6,930 nt of DNA from an uncultured Eubacterium sp. (GTDB lineage Bacteria > Bacillota > Clostridia > Lachnospirales > Lachnospiraceae). Below the pieces are notes generated by a model. That model did not search any database and was not told where the DNA came from. It was given only the letters and a program-made list of their open reading frames with translations. Positions 1 through 6,068 of this stretch are shown in pieces (the first letter of the stretch is position 1; the number at the start of each line of letters is the position of its first letter). The stretch is taken from positions 1 to 6,930 of the forward strand of contig CAJGDH010000097.1 of assembly GCA_904502145.1 (NCBI GenBank), in the 5' to 3' direction. A program made the position numbers and the translations under genes.

Positions 1-105
1 ATGGGTCATCGAGAACCAGGAAGATGACCCATTCATTTCCTCCGATCAGGTCTCTGGAGGCCTGATCGGAGGAAATGAATGGGTCATCGAGAACCAGGAA
101 GATGA
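1..105. repeat. Fold-back: inverted plus direct repeat at window edge
   Basis: Bases 23-50 are the exact reverse complement of 61-88 (28 bp), and the centre is nearly palindromic as well. Bases 1-27 are an exact direct copy of 79-105. The two blocks overlap at the 5-base string GATGA (23-27), which looks like a microhomology junction. The right copy lies in normal serA coding sequence, so the left copies are the anomaly. The pattern fits two template switches, as in a chimeric read or amplification artefact at a contig end, better than a functional hairpin. Confidence 0.9.
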
Positions 106-925
106 ACTGATCACCAAACATATGGAGAAGGCCAAGAAGAAGTTTGCCGGAACAGAGATCAAAGGCAAAAATCTCGGTGTCATCGGTCTCGGTGCCATCG
201 GTGTGCTGGTCTCCAACGCCGCCTATGATCTGGGGATGGAAGTCTACGGGTATGATCCCTATCTTTCCCTCCAGTCGGCCCTGAGTCTCAACCGCAACGT
301 CCATCATGTGACAAAGGTGGAGGACATCTATGAAAAATGTGATTTCATCACGGTGCACGTTCCTCTCCTGGACGGGACGAAAAACATGCTGGATGCAGAT
401 AGTTTTGCCATGATGAAGGACGGTGTGACCATCCTCAATTTCGCCAGGAACGGCCTGGTGGATGAAGATGCCCTCAAGGATGCCATCGCTTCCGGAAAGG
501 TACACTGTTACGTCACGGATTTCCCCACCCCCAAGACTGCCGGTCAGGACGGCGTGATCGCCTTCCCTCATCTGGGGGCCTCCACGGAGGAATCCGAGGA
601 CAACTGTGCCATCATGGTGGCCGACGAGATCACAGACTATATGGTCAACGGAAATATCAGCAATTCCGTCAATTACCCCAACATGGATATGGGTGTCTGC
701 CATACCATGGGGAGAGTGGCGGTCATGTATAATAATATCCCCAATATGCTCACCCAGTTTACCGGTGTATTCGCGAAAGAGAACGTGAATATACATGAGA
801 TGAGCAACAAATCCAAAGGATCCATCTCCTATGCGGTTTTCGATCTTGATTCGGAGATCGGGTCAGAGACCACGGACAAGATTGCCGCCATCGACGGAGT
901 GTATCGGGTGAGGATCATCAAATAG
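2..925 (+). CDS. serA: D-3-phosphoglycerate dehydrogenase, 5'-truncated
   Basis: Cytoplasmic NAD-dependent enzyme that oxidises 3-phosphoglycerate to 3-phosphohydroxypyruvate, the first step of serine synthesis. The frame is open from base 2 to the TAG at 923-925; roughly the first 100 residues of a ~390-residue family member lie off the window. Counting from the Met at 122, a Rossmann motif GLGAIG lies at residues 22-27 with the NAD-ribose Asp at D45 (YGYDPY), the substrate/catalytic Arg at R109 (NFARNGLVDED) and the catalytic His at H150 (PHLGASTEESEDN). Residues ~196-267 form an ACT domain, the usual serine-sensing type, ending GVYRVRIIK. The Met at 122 is internal, not a start: family-like sequence (LIGGNEWV) precedes it in frame. 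The family's usual catalytic Glu position (FPTE in E. coli) reads FPTP here. Codons before ~58 belong to a fold-back and should not be trusted as protein. Family assignment is firm; the missing N-terminus is the only gap. Confidence 0.93.
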   Translation, partial: WVIENQEDDPFISSDQVSGGLIGGNEWVIENQEDELITKHMEKAKKKFAGTEIKGKNLGVIGLGAIGVLVSNAAYDLGMEVYGYDPYLSLQSALSLNRNVHHVTKVEDIYEKCDFITVHVPLLDGTKNMLDADSFAMMKDGVTILNFARNGLVDEDALKDAIASGKVHCYVTDFPTPKTAGQDGVIAFPHLGASTEESEDNCAIMVADEITDYMVNGNISNSVNYPNMDMGVCHTMGRVAVMYNNIPNMLTQFTGVFAKENVNIHEMSNKSKGSISYAVFDLDSEIGSETTDKIAAIDGVYRVRIIK

Positions 926-976
926 GATTATCAATCAGGTTTATCAAATTGGATCATCAAACAGGATCGGTAAACA
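912..976. repeat. Five tandem 13-bp imperfect repeats, serA-asd junction
   Basis: Five consecutive 13-base units begin at 912, 925, 938, 951 and 964: GGATCATCAAATA, GGATTATCAATCA, GGTTTATCAAATT, GGATCATCAAACA, GGATCGGTAAACA. Unit 1 is the final coding stretch of serA (Ile-Ile-Lys and most of the stop codon); the other four fill most of the spacer and end 12 bp before the asd start. Units 1 and 4 differ at one base. The likely origin is slippage duplication of the serA 3' end. No function is evident. Confidence 0.85.
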
Positions 977-988
977 GAAAGGACAGTT

Positions 989-2083
989 ATGGACAAAAAA
1001 TTGAAAGTCGGTATCCTGGGAGGTACCGGAATGGTAGGGCAGCGGTTCGTCTCCCTGCTTGAGAATCACCCCTGGTACGAGGTGGCAGTCATCGCTGCCA
1101 GTCCCCGTTCGGCAGGGAAAACCTACGAGGAAGCGGTAGGGGGAAGATGGAAGATGACGACCCCCATGCCTGAAGCTGTGAAAAAACTCGTGGTTATGAA
1201 TGTAAATGAAGTGGAAAAAGTGGCGGAAGCGGTGGACTTTGTCTTTTCTGCCGTAGATATGAGTAAAGAAGAGATCCGCGCCATCGAAGATGCCTATGCC
1301 AAAACAGAAACACCGGTGGTATCCAACAACAGCGCTCACCGCTGGACGCCGGATGTGCCCATGGTGGTTCCGGAGATCAATCCGGAGCATCTGGCCATCA
1401 TCGAGGAGCAGAAGAAACGCCTCGGGACCACAAGAGGATTCGTGGCGGTAAAACCCAACTGTTCCATCCAGGCCTACGCGCCGGTTCTTACCGCATGGAA
1501 AGAGTTTGAGCCCGTGGAAGTGATCGCTTCCACATATCAGGCGATCTCCGGCGCCGGCAAGACATTTAAGGACTGGCCGGAGATGGTGGAAAACATCATC
1601 CCCTACATCGGCGGCGAGGAAGAAAAATCCGAGCAGGAACCACTGAAATTATGGGGTAAGATCGTGGACGGCAAGATCGTCAAAGCGGAACTTCCGGTGA
1701 TCAGCACCCAGTGTGTCCGTGTTCCGGTTCTGAACGGACATACCGCAGCGGTTTTCGTGAAATTCAGGAAGAAACCCACCAAAGACCAGCTGATCGAAGC
1801 CATGGTCAACTTCAGGGGAGAACCCCAGGAGCTGGAACTTCCCAGTGCCCCGAAACAGTTCATCCAGTATCTCTACGAAGATAACCGTCCACAGGTCAAG
1901 GCGGACGTGGATTATGAAAACGGTATGGGCATCTCTGTGGGACGTCTCAGGGAAGACACAGTTTATGATTTCAAGTTCATCGGCCTCGCCCACAATACCG
2001 TCCGCGGGGCGGCAGGAGGCGCTGTTCTCTGTGCGGAACTGCTGACAGCCAAAGGGTATATCCGTCCAAAGACAGAGGAGTAG
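989..2083 (+). CDS. asd: Aspartate-semialdehyde dehydrogenase
   Basis: Reduces L-4-aspartyl phosphate to aspartate 4-semialdehyde with NADPH, the branch point to lysine/diaminopimelate, threonine and methionine; cytoplasmic. The 364-residue product is full length for the archaeal/clostridial-type family. Its N-terminal nucleotide-binding motif is GILGGTGMVGQRF (residues 8-20). The catalytic Cys is C158 in KPNCSIQAYAPVL, SGAG lies at 187-190, and the active-site R244 and H251 sit in CVRVPVLNGHTAAVF. The start is supported by AAAGGA at 978-983, five bases upstream of the ATG. It lies 63 bp after serA on the same strand with no terminator seen between them, so the two are probably co-transcribed. 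Its TAG stop is embedded in the ribosome binding site of the next gene. Long antisense frames over this gene are coding shadows. High certainty. Confidence 0.96.
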   Translation: MDKKLKVGILGGTGMVGQRFVSLLENHPWYEVAVIAASPRSAGKTYEEAVGGRWKMTTPMPEAVKKLVVMNVNEVEKVAEAVDFVFSAVDMSKEEIRAIEDAYAKTETPVVSNNSAHRWTPDVPMVVPEINPEHLAIIEEQKKRLGTTRGFVAVKPNCSIQAYAPVLTAWKEFEPVEVIASTYQAISGAGKTFKDWPEMVENIIPYIGGEEEKSEQEPLKLWGKIVDGKIVKAELPVISTQCVRVPVLNGHTAAVFVKFRKKPTKDQLIEAMVNFRGEPQELELPSAPKQFIQYLYEDNRPQVKADVDYENGMGISVGRLREDTVYDFKFIGLAHNTVRGAAGGAVLCAELLTAKGYIRPKTEE

Positions 2084-2089
2084 GAGGAG
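2082..2089 (+). promoter_or_regulatory. Ribosome binding site of mscS overlapping asd stop
   Basis: AGGAGGAG starts inside the TAG stop of asd (2081-2083), with its GGAGG core five bases before the ATG at 2093. Ribosomes finishing asd would be positioned to reinitiate. This spacing selects 2093 over the Met at 2105. Confidence 0.8.
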
Positions 2090-2092
2090 AAC

Positions 2093-2962
2093 ATGGAGCA
2101 AGTGATGGCAAAAACCAGCACCCTTGCAAGGATAATCAACAAATATATTGAAGAGATGGGAGATGAAGCCCTCCGCCTGGCCACCCGTATATTGATCGCC
2201 ATCCTGATCCTTGTGGTTGGTTTCAGGATCATCAAATATGTTCTGAAAGCCGTCAGCAGGCTTCTGACCCGTGCAAACGTGGAAGTGACCCTGGAAACCT
2301 TTCTGCTTTCCGCCCTCAATATCGGTCTTAAAGTGATCATTGTCTTTATTGCCATAAGTGAGGTGGGGGTGACCACTTCAACCATCATTGCCATCATGGG
2401 TTCTGCCGGTATTGCCCTGGGCCTTTCCTTACAGGGATCCCTGGCCAATATCGCCGGCGGTGTGATCCTGCTCCTGATGAAGCCCTTCACGGTGGGGGAT
2501 TACATCTACGAAGACAGTTCAAGTCATGAGGGATATGTGGAAGCCATCGGAATCATGTATACCCGTCTTCGGACTACGGACAATAAATCGGTCCTGATTC
2601 CCAACGGACAGTTGTCTTCTTCCTCCATCACCAATGTCTCCATGAAGGAATCCAGACAGGAGGACATCACTGTAGGTATCCCCTATGACGAGGATATCGA
2701 CAGGGTCCGGAAAGCATTATATGAAGTGATCGATGCCGAGGAGGCGGTGATCCGCTTCCAGCCCATGGAAGTCTTTGTCAATGATTTCAAGGACAGCCAG
2801 GTGGAGATGAGGATCCGTTTCTGGGTAAAATACGATGATTACTGGAAAGTCCGCTGGAGGACACTGGAAAATATCAAGAAGAAATTCGATGAGATCAGGG
2901 TACCGATCCCGTTCAATCAGCTGGATGTTACTTTGAAAGGGGAGCAGCCCTTCAGACGGTAG
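2093..2962 (+). CDS. Small-conductance mechanosensitive channel, MscS family
   Basis: Inner-membrane channel expected to open under membrane tension and release solutes on hypo-osmotic shock. The 289-residue protein has three predicted membrane segments at about 30-52, 70-91 and 95-128. The third is the characteristic glycine/alanine-rich pore helix (IMGSAGIALGLSLQGSLANIAG), followed by the family hallmark KPFTVGDYI (130-138). The cytoplasmic beta domain has RLRTTDNKSVLIPNGQLSSSSITN (158-181), and an alpha/beta C-terminal domain ends at VTLKGEQPFRR. The size is close to E. coli MscS (286), with no extra domains. The start at 2093 is set by AGGAGGAG (2082-2089), which overlaps the asd stop; the in-frame Met at 2105 is too far from that site. 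The 9-bp gap suggests translational coupling to asd. No metabolic link to its neighbours is evident. Confidence 0.93.
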   Translation: MEQVMAKTSTLARIINKYIEEMGDEALRLATRILIAILILVVGFRIIKYVLKAVSRLLTRANVEVTLETFLLSALNIGLKVIIVFIAISEVGVTTSTIIAIMGSAGIALGLSLQGSLANIAGGVILLLMKPFTVGDYIYEDSSSHEGYVEAIGIMYTRLRTTDNKSVLIPNGQLSSSSITNVSMKESRQEDITVGIPYDEDIDRVRKALYEVIDAEEAVIRFQPMEVFVNDFKDSQVEMRIRFWVKYDDYWKVRWRTLENIKKKFDEIRVPIPFNQLDVTLKGEQPFRR

Positions 2963-2989
2963 CCCGTATTCTGATAAAAATAATAAGAT

Positions 2990-3035
2990 AAAAAAGGCTG
3001 AACGCCCTTGAAAACCGGGGCGGTCAGCCTTTTTT
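2990..3035. terminator. Bidirectional intrinsic terminator between mscS and argH
   Basis: A perfect 12-bp stem pairs AAAAAAGGCTGA (2990-3001) with TCAGCCTTTTTT (3024-3035). After one mismatch, a further five G/C pairs (3003-3007 with 3018-3022) close a small loop. A T-run follows the stem on the + strand, and the A-run gives the matching T-run on the - strand. It can therefore end both the serA-asd-mscS transcript and the convergent argGH transcript. Confidence 0.92.
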
Positions 3036-3068
3036 GTATTTTTAAGCTGGTTTTATTATTTCAGGTTC

Positions 3069-4451
3069 TTATTTCAGATCCGCAAGCCACTCCTCATTGA
3101 TCCCGATCACCTTCCGGATGGCATCCGGTCCCGGAGCACCGATGGTGTTCCGCTTTTCTATACAGGTTTTGATGGAGATGGCCTCATAGATGTCCTCATC
3201 AATTACGGGACAGATGGAACGGTACTCCTCCAGGGACAGATCGTCCAGGGAAACCTGCCTTTCGATACAGTAGAGGACCAGCCTGCCGACGATGGAGTGG
3301 GCATCCCGGAAAGGAATGCCGTGGTTTACCAGGTAATCCGCCACGTCGGTGGCGTTGGTAAAGCCCTTTTTGGCACTCTGTTCCATCACGTCCTTTTTAA
3401 AGCTGATGGTGGAGAGCATACCGTTGAATAAGGCCAGACACCCTTTTACGGTATCATAGGCGTCAAAGGTGAGCTCCTTGTCCTCCTGCATGTCCTTATT
3501 GTAGGCAAGAGGAAGACCTTTCATGGTGGTGAGCATGGAATTCAGGGCACCGTAAACCCGCCCTGTTTTCCCTCTTACCAGCTCAGCGATGTCAGGGTTC
3601 TTCTTCTGGGGCATGATGCTGCTGCCTGTGCTGTAGGCGTCATCGATTTCGATAAAGCCGTACTCATTGGAATTCCAGATGATGATCTCCTCACAGAAAC
3701 GGCTTAAATGCATCATGATGATGGAAAGTGCACTGAGCAGCTCGATCACATAATCCCTGTCGGATACGGAATCCATACTGTTCAAGGTGGGACCGTAGAA
3801 TCCCAGGAGAGAAGAAGTCATCTCCCGGTCCAGGGGATAAGTGGTCCCCGCCAGGGCTCCGGATCCAAGCGGACAGTAGTTCATGCGCTCATAGACATCC
3901 TTAAGCCGGCCGTGGTCCCTCTTGAACATTTCCATATAGGCACCGATATGGTGGGCAAGGGTGAGGGGCTGGGCTTTCTGCAGATGGGTGAATCCGGGCA
4001 TGGCTGTATGGATATGGTCCTTCATCAGCTGATGGCAGGTACGGATCAGGCTTTCCAGCTGTCCTTTGATCTCCATAAGCTCATCCCTGGTATAAAGCTT
4101 CATGTCCAGGGCTACCTGGTCGTTACGGCTTCTCCCGGTGTGCAGCTTCTTGCCCGCATCCCCGATCCTGTCGATCAGGGTGGCTTCCACAAAACTGTGG
4201 ATGTCTTCATACTTATCTGAGATCTCCAGGGTACCGTTTTCCACATCCCGGAGGATTCCCGTGATCCCTTCAAGGATAAGATCCCGTTCCTCCTCCGTAA
4301 GGATGCCGGCTGCAGCCAGCATCTTTACATGGGCCATGCTTCCTTCCATATCCTGTCGATAAAATTTACGGTCAAAGGTAATGGACGCATTGAAATTATA
4401 GACCAGCTGGTCGGTTTCTTTCGTGAAGCGTCCGCCCCATAATTGAGCCAT
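3069..4451 (-). CDS. argH: Argininosuccinate lyase
   Basis: Splits argininosuccinate into arginine and fumarate, the last step of arginine synthesis; a cytoplasmic homotetramer in the family. The 460-residue protein is full length. It shows LWGGRF near the N-terminus, HTGRSRNDQ (104-112), GFTHLQKAQP (153-162, with the conserved T155/H156) and the fumarase/aspartase-superfamily signature GSSIMPQKKNPD (276-287), whose serines form the catalytic loop. The ATG at 4451 is preceded by GGGAGG (4466-4461 on this strand) with nine bases between, and the family's MAQLWGGRF opening agrees with it. The gene lies 37 bp after argG on the same strand, so the two form an operon; the stop is TAA, and the shared terminator at 2990-3035 follows. 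No missing residues seen. High certainty. Confidence 0.97.
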   Translation of the reverse strand: MAQLWGGRFTKETDQLVYNFNASITFDRKFYRQDMEGSMAHVKMLAAAGILTEEERDLILEGITGILRDVENGTLEISDKYEDIHSFVEATLIDRIGDAGKKLHTGRSRNDQVALDMKLYTRDELMEIKGQLESLIRTCHQLMKDHIHTAMPGFTHLQKAQPLTLAHHIGAYMEMFKRDHGRLKDVYERMNYCPLGSGALAGTTYPLDREMTSSLLGFYGPTLNSMDSVSDRDYVIELLSALSIIMMHLSRFCEEIIIWNSNEYGFIEIDDAYSTGSSIMPQKKNPDIAELVRGKTGRVYGALNSMLTTMKGLPLAYNKDMQEDKELTFDAYDTVKGCLALFNGMLSTISFKKDVMEQSAKKGFTNATDVADYLVNHGIPFRDAHSIVGRLVLYCIERQVSLDDLSLEEYRSICPVIDEDIYEAISIKTCIEKRNTIGAPGPDAIRKVIGINEEWLADLK

Positions 4452-4472
4452 AGATGATAACCTCCCGATATT

Positions 4473-4493
4473 ACTGATCTGCGAAGGATCAGT
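4473..4493 (-). other. Small stem-loop over the argG stop codon
   Basis: Read on the - strand, ACTGATC and GATCAGT form a perfect 7-bp stem with a 7-base loop. It includes the TGA stop of argG and lies just upstream of the argH ribosome binding site. There is no T-run, so it is not a terminator. It might affect mRNA processing or coupling between the two genes, or be chance. Confidence 0.4.
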
Positions 4494-5715
4494 TAGTCTT
4501 GTTCTGTACTTCCAGCAGCTTCATGGCACGGACCTTCAGAGGAAGTCCGAAAAGGGTGATGAAGCCGTCGGCATCATGATGGTCATACATATCTCCGGTG
4601 GTGAAGGAGGCAAGGGATTCATTGTAGAGGGAATAAGGTGAAGTGGTTCCCATCTTGATGATGTTGCCTTTATAGAGTTTGAATTTCACTTCGCCGGTCA
4701 CATATTTCTGTGTGGATTTAACAAAGGCACGAAGGGCTTCACAAAGAGGAGTGAACCATTTTCCTTCGTAAGTGACCTGAGCCAGTCTGTTGCCGATGTC
4801 CTTCTTCATATCCATGGTGGCACGATCCTGGGTCAGTTCTTCCAGCTGCTTGTGGGCCTCAAAGAGGATGGTTCCGCCCGGAGTCTCATAGATTCCTCTT
4901 GATTTCATACCGACCACACGGTTCTCCACGATATCCACGATACCGATCCCGTGTTTTCCGCCGATATTGTTGAGAGCCCGGATGATATCCGATACCTTCA
5001 TCTCCACGCCGTTGAGAGTTTTGGGCATACCCTCCTCAAATGTCATGGTGACGTATTCCGGTTCGTCCGGAGCTTTTTCCGGAGTGACGGACATCATCAG
5101 GATATGATCATAGTTGGGAGGAAGAGTGGGGTCTTCCAGTTCCTGACCTTCATGGCTCACATGCCACAGGTTGCGGTCACGGCTGTAGCTGCTGTCCGCA
5201 GCGAAGGGAAGATCGATACCGTGTTTCTTACAGTAGGCGATCTCTGATTCCCGGGAGTCCATCTTCCAGTTGCTGTCTCTCCAGGGGGCGATGATCTTAA
5301 GATCCGGTGCCAGGGCATGGATGGAAAGCTCAAAACGGATCTGGTCGTTTCCTTTGCCGGTGGCACCGTGACAGATGGCGGATGCCCCTTCTTTTCTGGC
5401 TACTTCCACCAGTTTTTTCGCGATGCCCGGACGGGCCATGGATGTACCGAGAAGGTATTTGTTCTCATATACGGCGCCTGCCTGTACGCATGGCATGATA
5501 TAGTTCTCGCAGAAATCATCCACGATATCCTCAATATAGAGCTTGGAAGCACCGGAATATCTCGCACGTTCGTCAAGACCTTCCAGCTCTTCACCCTGTC
5601 CGCAGTCCACGCAGCAGCAGATGACTTCATAATCATAGGTCTCGATCAGCCAGGGTATGATGGTTGTGGTATCCAGTCCGCCGGAATAGGCCAGTACAAC
5701 TTTTTCTTTACTCAT
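4489..5715 (-). CDS. argG: Argininosuccinate synthase
   Basis: Joins citrulline and aspartate with ATP to give argininosuccinate, AMP and pyrophosphate, the penultimate step of arginine synthesis; cytoplasmic. The 408-residue product matches the family length. The N-type ATP pyrophosphatase motif is AYSGGLDTTTIIPWL (9-23). Citrulline/ATP-site blocks include YLLGTSMARP (87-96) and GATGKGNDQIRFE (117-129), with SYSRDRNLWHVSHEG further on. A cysteine-rich CCCVDCG (33-39) replaces the more usual VCxDVG; I recall such variants from Lachnospiraceae-type proteins, but this is unverified. The ATG at 5715 has AGGAGG (5729-5724 on this strand) eight bases upstream. It is the first gene of argGH and is divergent from argC, so both sides of the spacer are likely controlled together by arginine. 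High certainty. Confidence 0.97.
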   Translation of the reverse strand: MSKEKVVLAYSGGLDTTTIIPWLIETYDYEVICCCVDCGQGEELEGLDERARYSGASKLYIEDIVDDFCENYIMPCVQAGAVYENKYLLGTSMARPGIAKKLVEVARKEGASAICHGATGKGNDQIRFELSIHALAPDLKIIAPWRDSNWKMDSRESEIAYCKKHGIDLPFAADSSYSRDRNLWHVSHEGQELEDPTLPPNYDHILMMSVTPEKAPDEPEYVTMTFEEGMPKTLNGVEMKVSDIIRALNNIGGKHGIGIVDIVENRVVGMKSRGIYETPGGTILFEAHKQLEELTQDRATMDMKKDIGNRLAQVTYEGKWFTPLCEALRAFVKSTQKYVTGEVKFKLYKGNIIKMGTTSPYSLYNESLASFTTGDMYDHHDADGFITLFGLPLKVRAMKLLEVQNKTN

Positions 5716-5807
5716 AGATCTATCCTCCTGAATTGATAATCCTGTTCATTTCCTTACTCAGATCCCATGATGGAGTCTGACTGTTATACTTTACATCATT
5801 CTTTCCT

Positions 5808-5837
5808 ATTATGCAAGGGTTTTTCCATAAAAATGAA
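5808..5837 (-). promoter_or_regulatory. Candidate argGH promoter
   Basis: On the - strand, CATAAT (5813-5808, five of six to the -10 consensus) follows a weak -35 TTCATT (5837-5832) at an 18-base spacing. It lies about 95 bases upstream of the argG ATG. The -35 overlaps the first operator-like box, as expected for a repressed promoter. The -35 match is only three of six, so the call is tentative. Confidence 0.35.
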
Positions 5838-5849
5838 TAAATATTAATT
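5832..5849. promoter_or_regulatory. Putative ArgR/AhrC operator (ARG box A)
   Basis: AATGAATAAATATTAATT is an imperfect palindrome around TGAAT-AAAT-ATTAA. It resembles the ArgR/AhrC operator consensus as I recall it (CATGAATAAAAATTCAAG), agreeing at 13 of 18 positions by eye. It lies between the divergent arg genes, over the candidate argGH -35 and just upstream of a candidate argC promoter. Confidence 0.6.
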
Positions 5850-5854
5850 AATAC

Positions 5855-5883
5855 TTGCCTAAAACCGAATAAATATGTATAAT
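5855..5883 (+). promoter_or_regulatory. Candidate distal argC promoter
   Basis: TTGCCT (5855-5860) and a perfect TATAAT (5878-5883) are separated by 17 bases. Transcription would start near 5890, giving a leader of about 180 bases before argC. Operator-like box B occupies the spacer between the two hexamers and box A lies just upstream, so a bound repressor would block polymerase. A second perfect TATAAT at 5898-5903 lacks a good -35. Confidence 0.5.
5864..5881. promoter_or_regulatory. Putative ArgR/AhrC operator (ARG box B)
   Basis: This is the second GAATAAATAT copy (5867-5876), 32 bp or about three helical turns from box A, which suits paired binding by a hexameric ArgR. Its right half (GTAT) is a poor match, so it is weaker than A. 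An AATAAAAATTCG stretch just beyond (5884-5895) could be a further inverted half-site. Confidence 0.45.
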
Positions 5884-5945
5884 AATAAAAATTCGTGTAT
5901 AATTATTTGAACTATTGCATAGAATCACATGCCGGGACCTACGGC

Positions 5946-5974
5946 TTGAAATGGGATAAAGAGTGTGCGATAAT
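5946..5974 (+). promoter_or_regulatory. Candidate proximal argC promoter, extended -10
   Basis: TTGAAA (5946-5951) and GATAAT (5969-5974) each match consensus at five of six positions, with a 17-base spacer that ends in TGC, an extended -10 element. The start would be near 5981, about 88 bases before argC. By sequence it is the best sigma-A promoter in the spacer. The nearest operator-like box lies downstream, at about +53. Confidence 0.55.
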
Positions 5975-5976
5975 AC

Positions 5977-6042
5977 ATGATTGGTAACTTAAAGAGATTT
6001 TTAAATCAGATAAGGTTTGGAAATAGATTCAGAAATGAATAA
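5977..6042 (+). CDS. Possible arginine-rich leader mini-ORF upstream of argC
   Basis: A 21-codon frame reads MIGNLKRFLNQIRFGNRFRN followed by E and TAA. Four of 21 residues are arginine (R7, R13, R17, R19), three of them within the last nine codons. Its stop lies in operator-like box C, 26 bp before argC. Against it: the ribosome binding site is weak (purine-rich AAAGAG about 13 bases upstream), no terminator or RBS-masking hairpin follows, and a transcript from the proximal promoter would start just after its ATG. In an A-rich stretch AGA codons arise easily, so this may be chance. Confidence 0.2.
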   Translation: MIGNLKRFLNQIRFGNRFRNE

Positions 6043-6051
6043 ATATGAACA
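6034..6051. promoter_or_regulatory. Putative ArgR/AhrC operator (ARG box C) near argC
   Basis: It starts AATGAATAAATAT, the same 13 bases as box A; with the preceding A, a 14-base identity links 5831-5844 and 6033-6046. It ends 17 bp before the argC ATG. The left half is a strong match to the ArgR consensus, the right half weak. A repressor here would act as a downstream roadblock or cooperate with A/B by looping. Confidence 0.5.
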
Positions 6052-6068
6052 GAGAAAGGAAGGATAAC

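Larger units (their letters stand above)
5716..6068. promoter_or_regulatory. Divergent argG/argC control region
   Basis: This 353-bp gene-free spacer is clearly richer in A/T than the genes beside it, especially at 5820-5910. It contains the argG ribosome binding site, candidate promoters in both directions, three GAATAAATAT operator-like boxes (5835, 5867, 6037), and a short arginine-rich open frame (5977-6042). A weak stem-loop in the argG leader (5758-5780) pairs TCAGA with TCTGA. I see no T-box specifier/AGGGTGG element, no recognisable riboswitch and no intrinsic terminator in it. Confidence 0.75.

Noticed and set aside
122..124. ATG at 122 as the serA start, giving a 267-residue protein
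   Set aside because: The family's N-terminal substrate domain and the in-frame, family-like LIGGNEWV lie upstream, and there is no ribosome binding site, so the gene is truncated by the window rather than starting here.
944..1390. 148-residue antisense frame over asd
   Set aside because: It is a composition shadow of asd: no ribosome binding site, histidine/phenylalanine-rich low-sense protein, opposite a certain gene. The antisense frames at 1603-1863, 1649-2101 and 1963-2490 were dropped for the same reason.
3708..4220. 170-residue + strand frame opposite argH
   Set aside because: It lies entirely inside argH, which has full family motifs on the other strand; no recognisable domain or translation signal.
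5317..5736. 139-residue + strand frame opposite argG
   Set aside because: It mirrors argG codons and even runs through the argG ribosome binding site; a shadow.
5720..5749. Nine-codon - strand frame MNRIINSGG ending in the argG ribosome binding site
   Set aside because: The purine tract before it is too close to serve as a ribosome binding site, and it has only one arginine; likely chance.
5931..5945. GCCG/CGGC mini-hairpin in the argC leader as a riboswitch or T-box
   Set aside because: The stem is only four pairs, with no conserved T-box sequence and no terminator partner.
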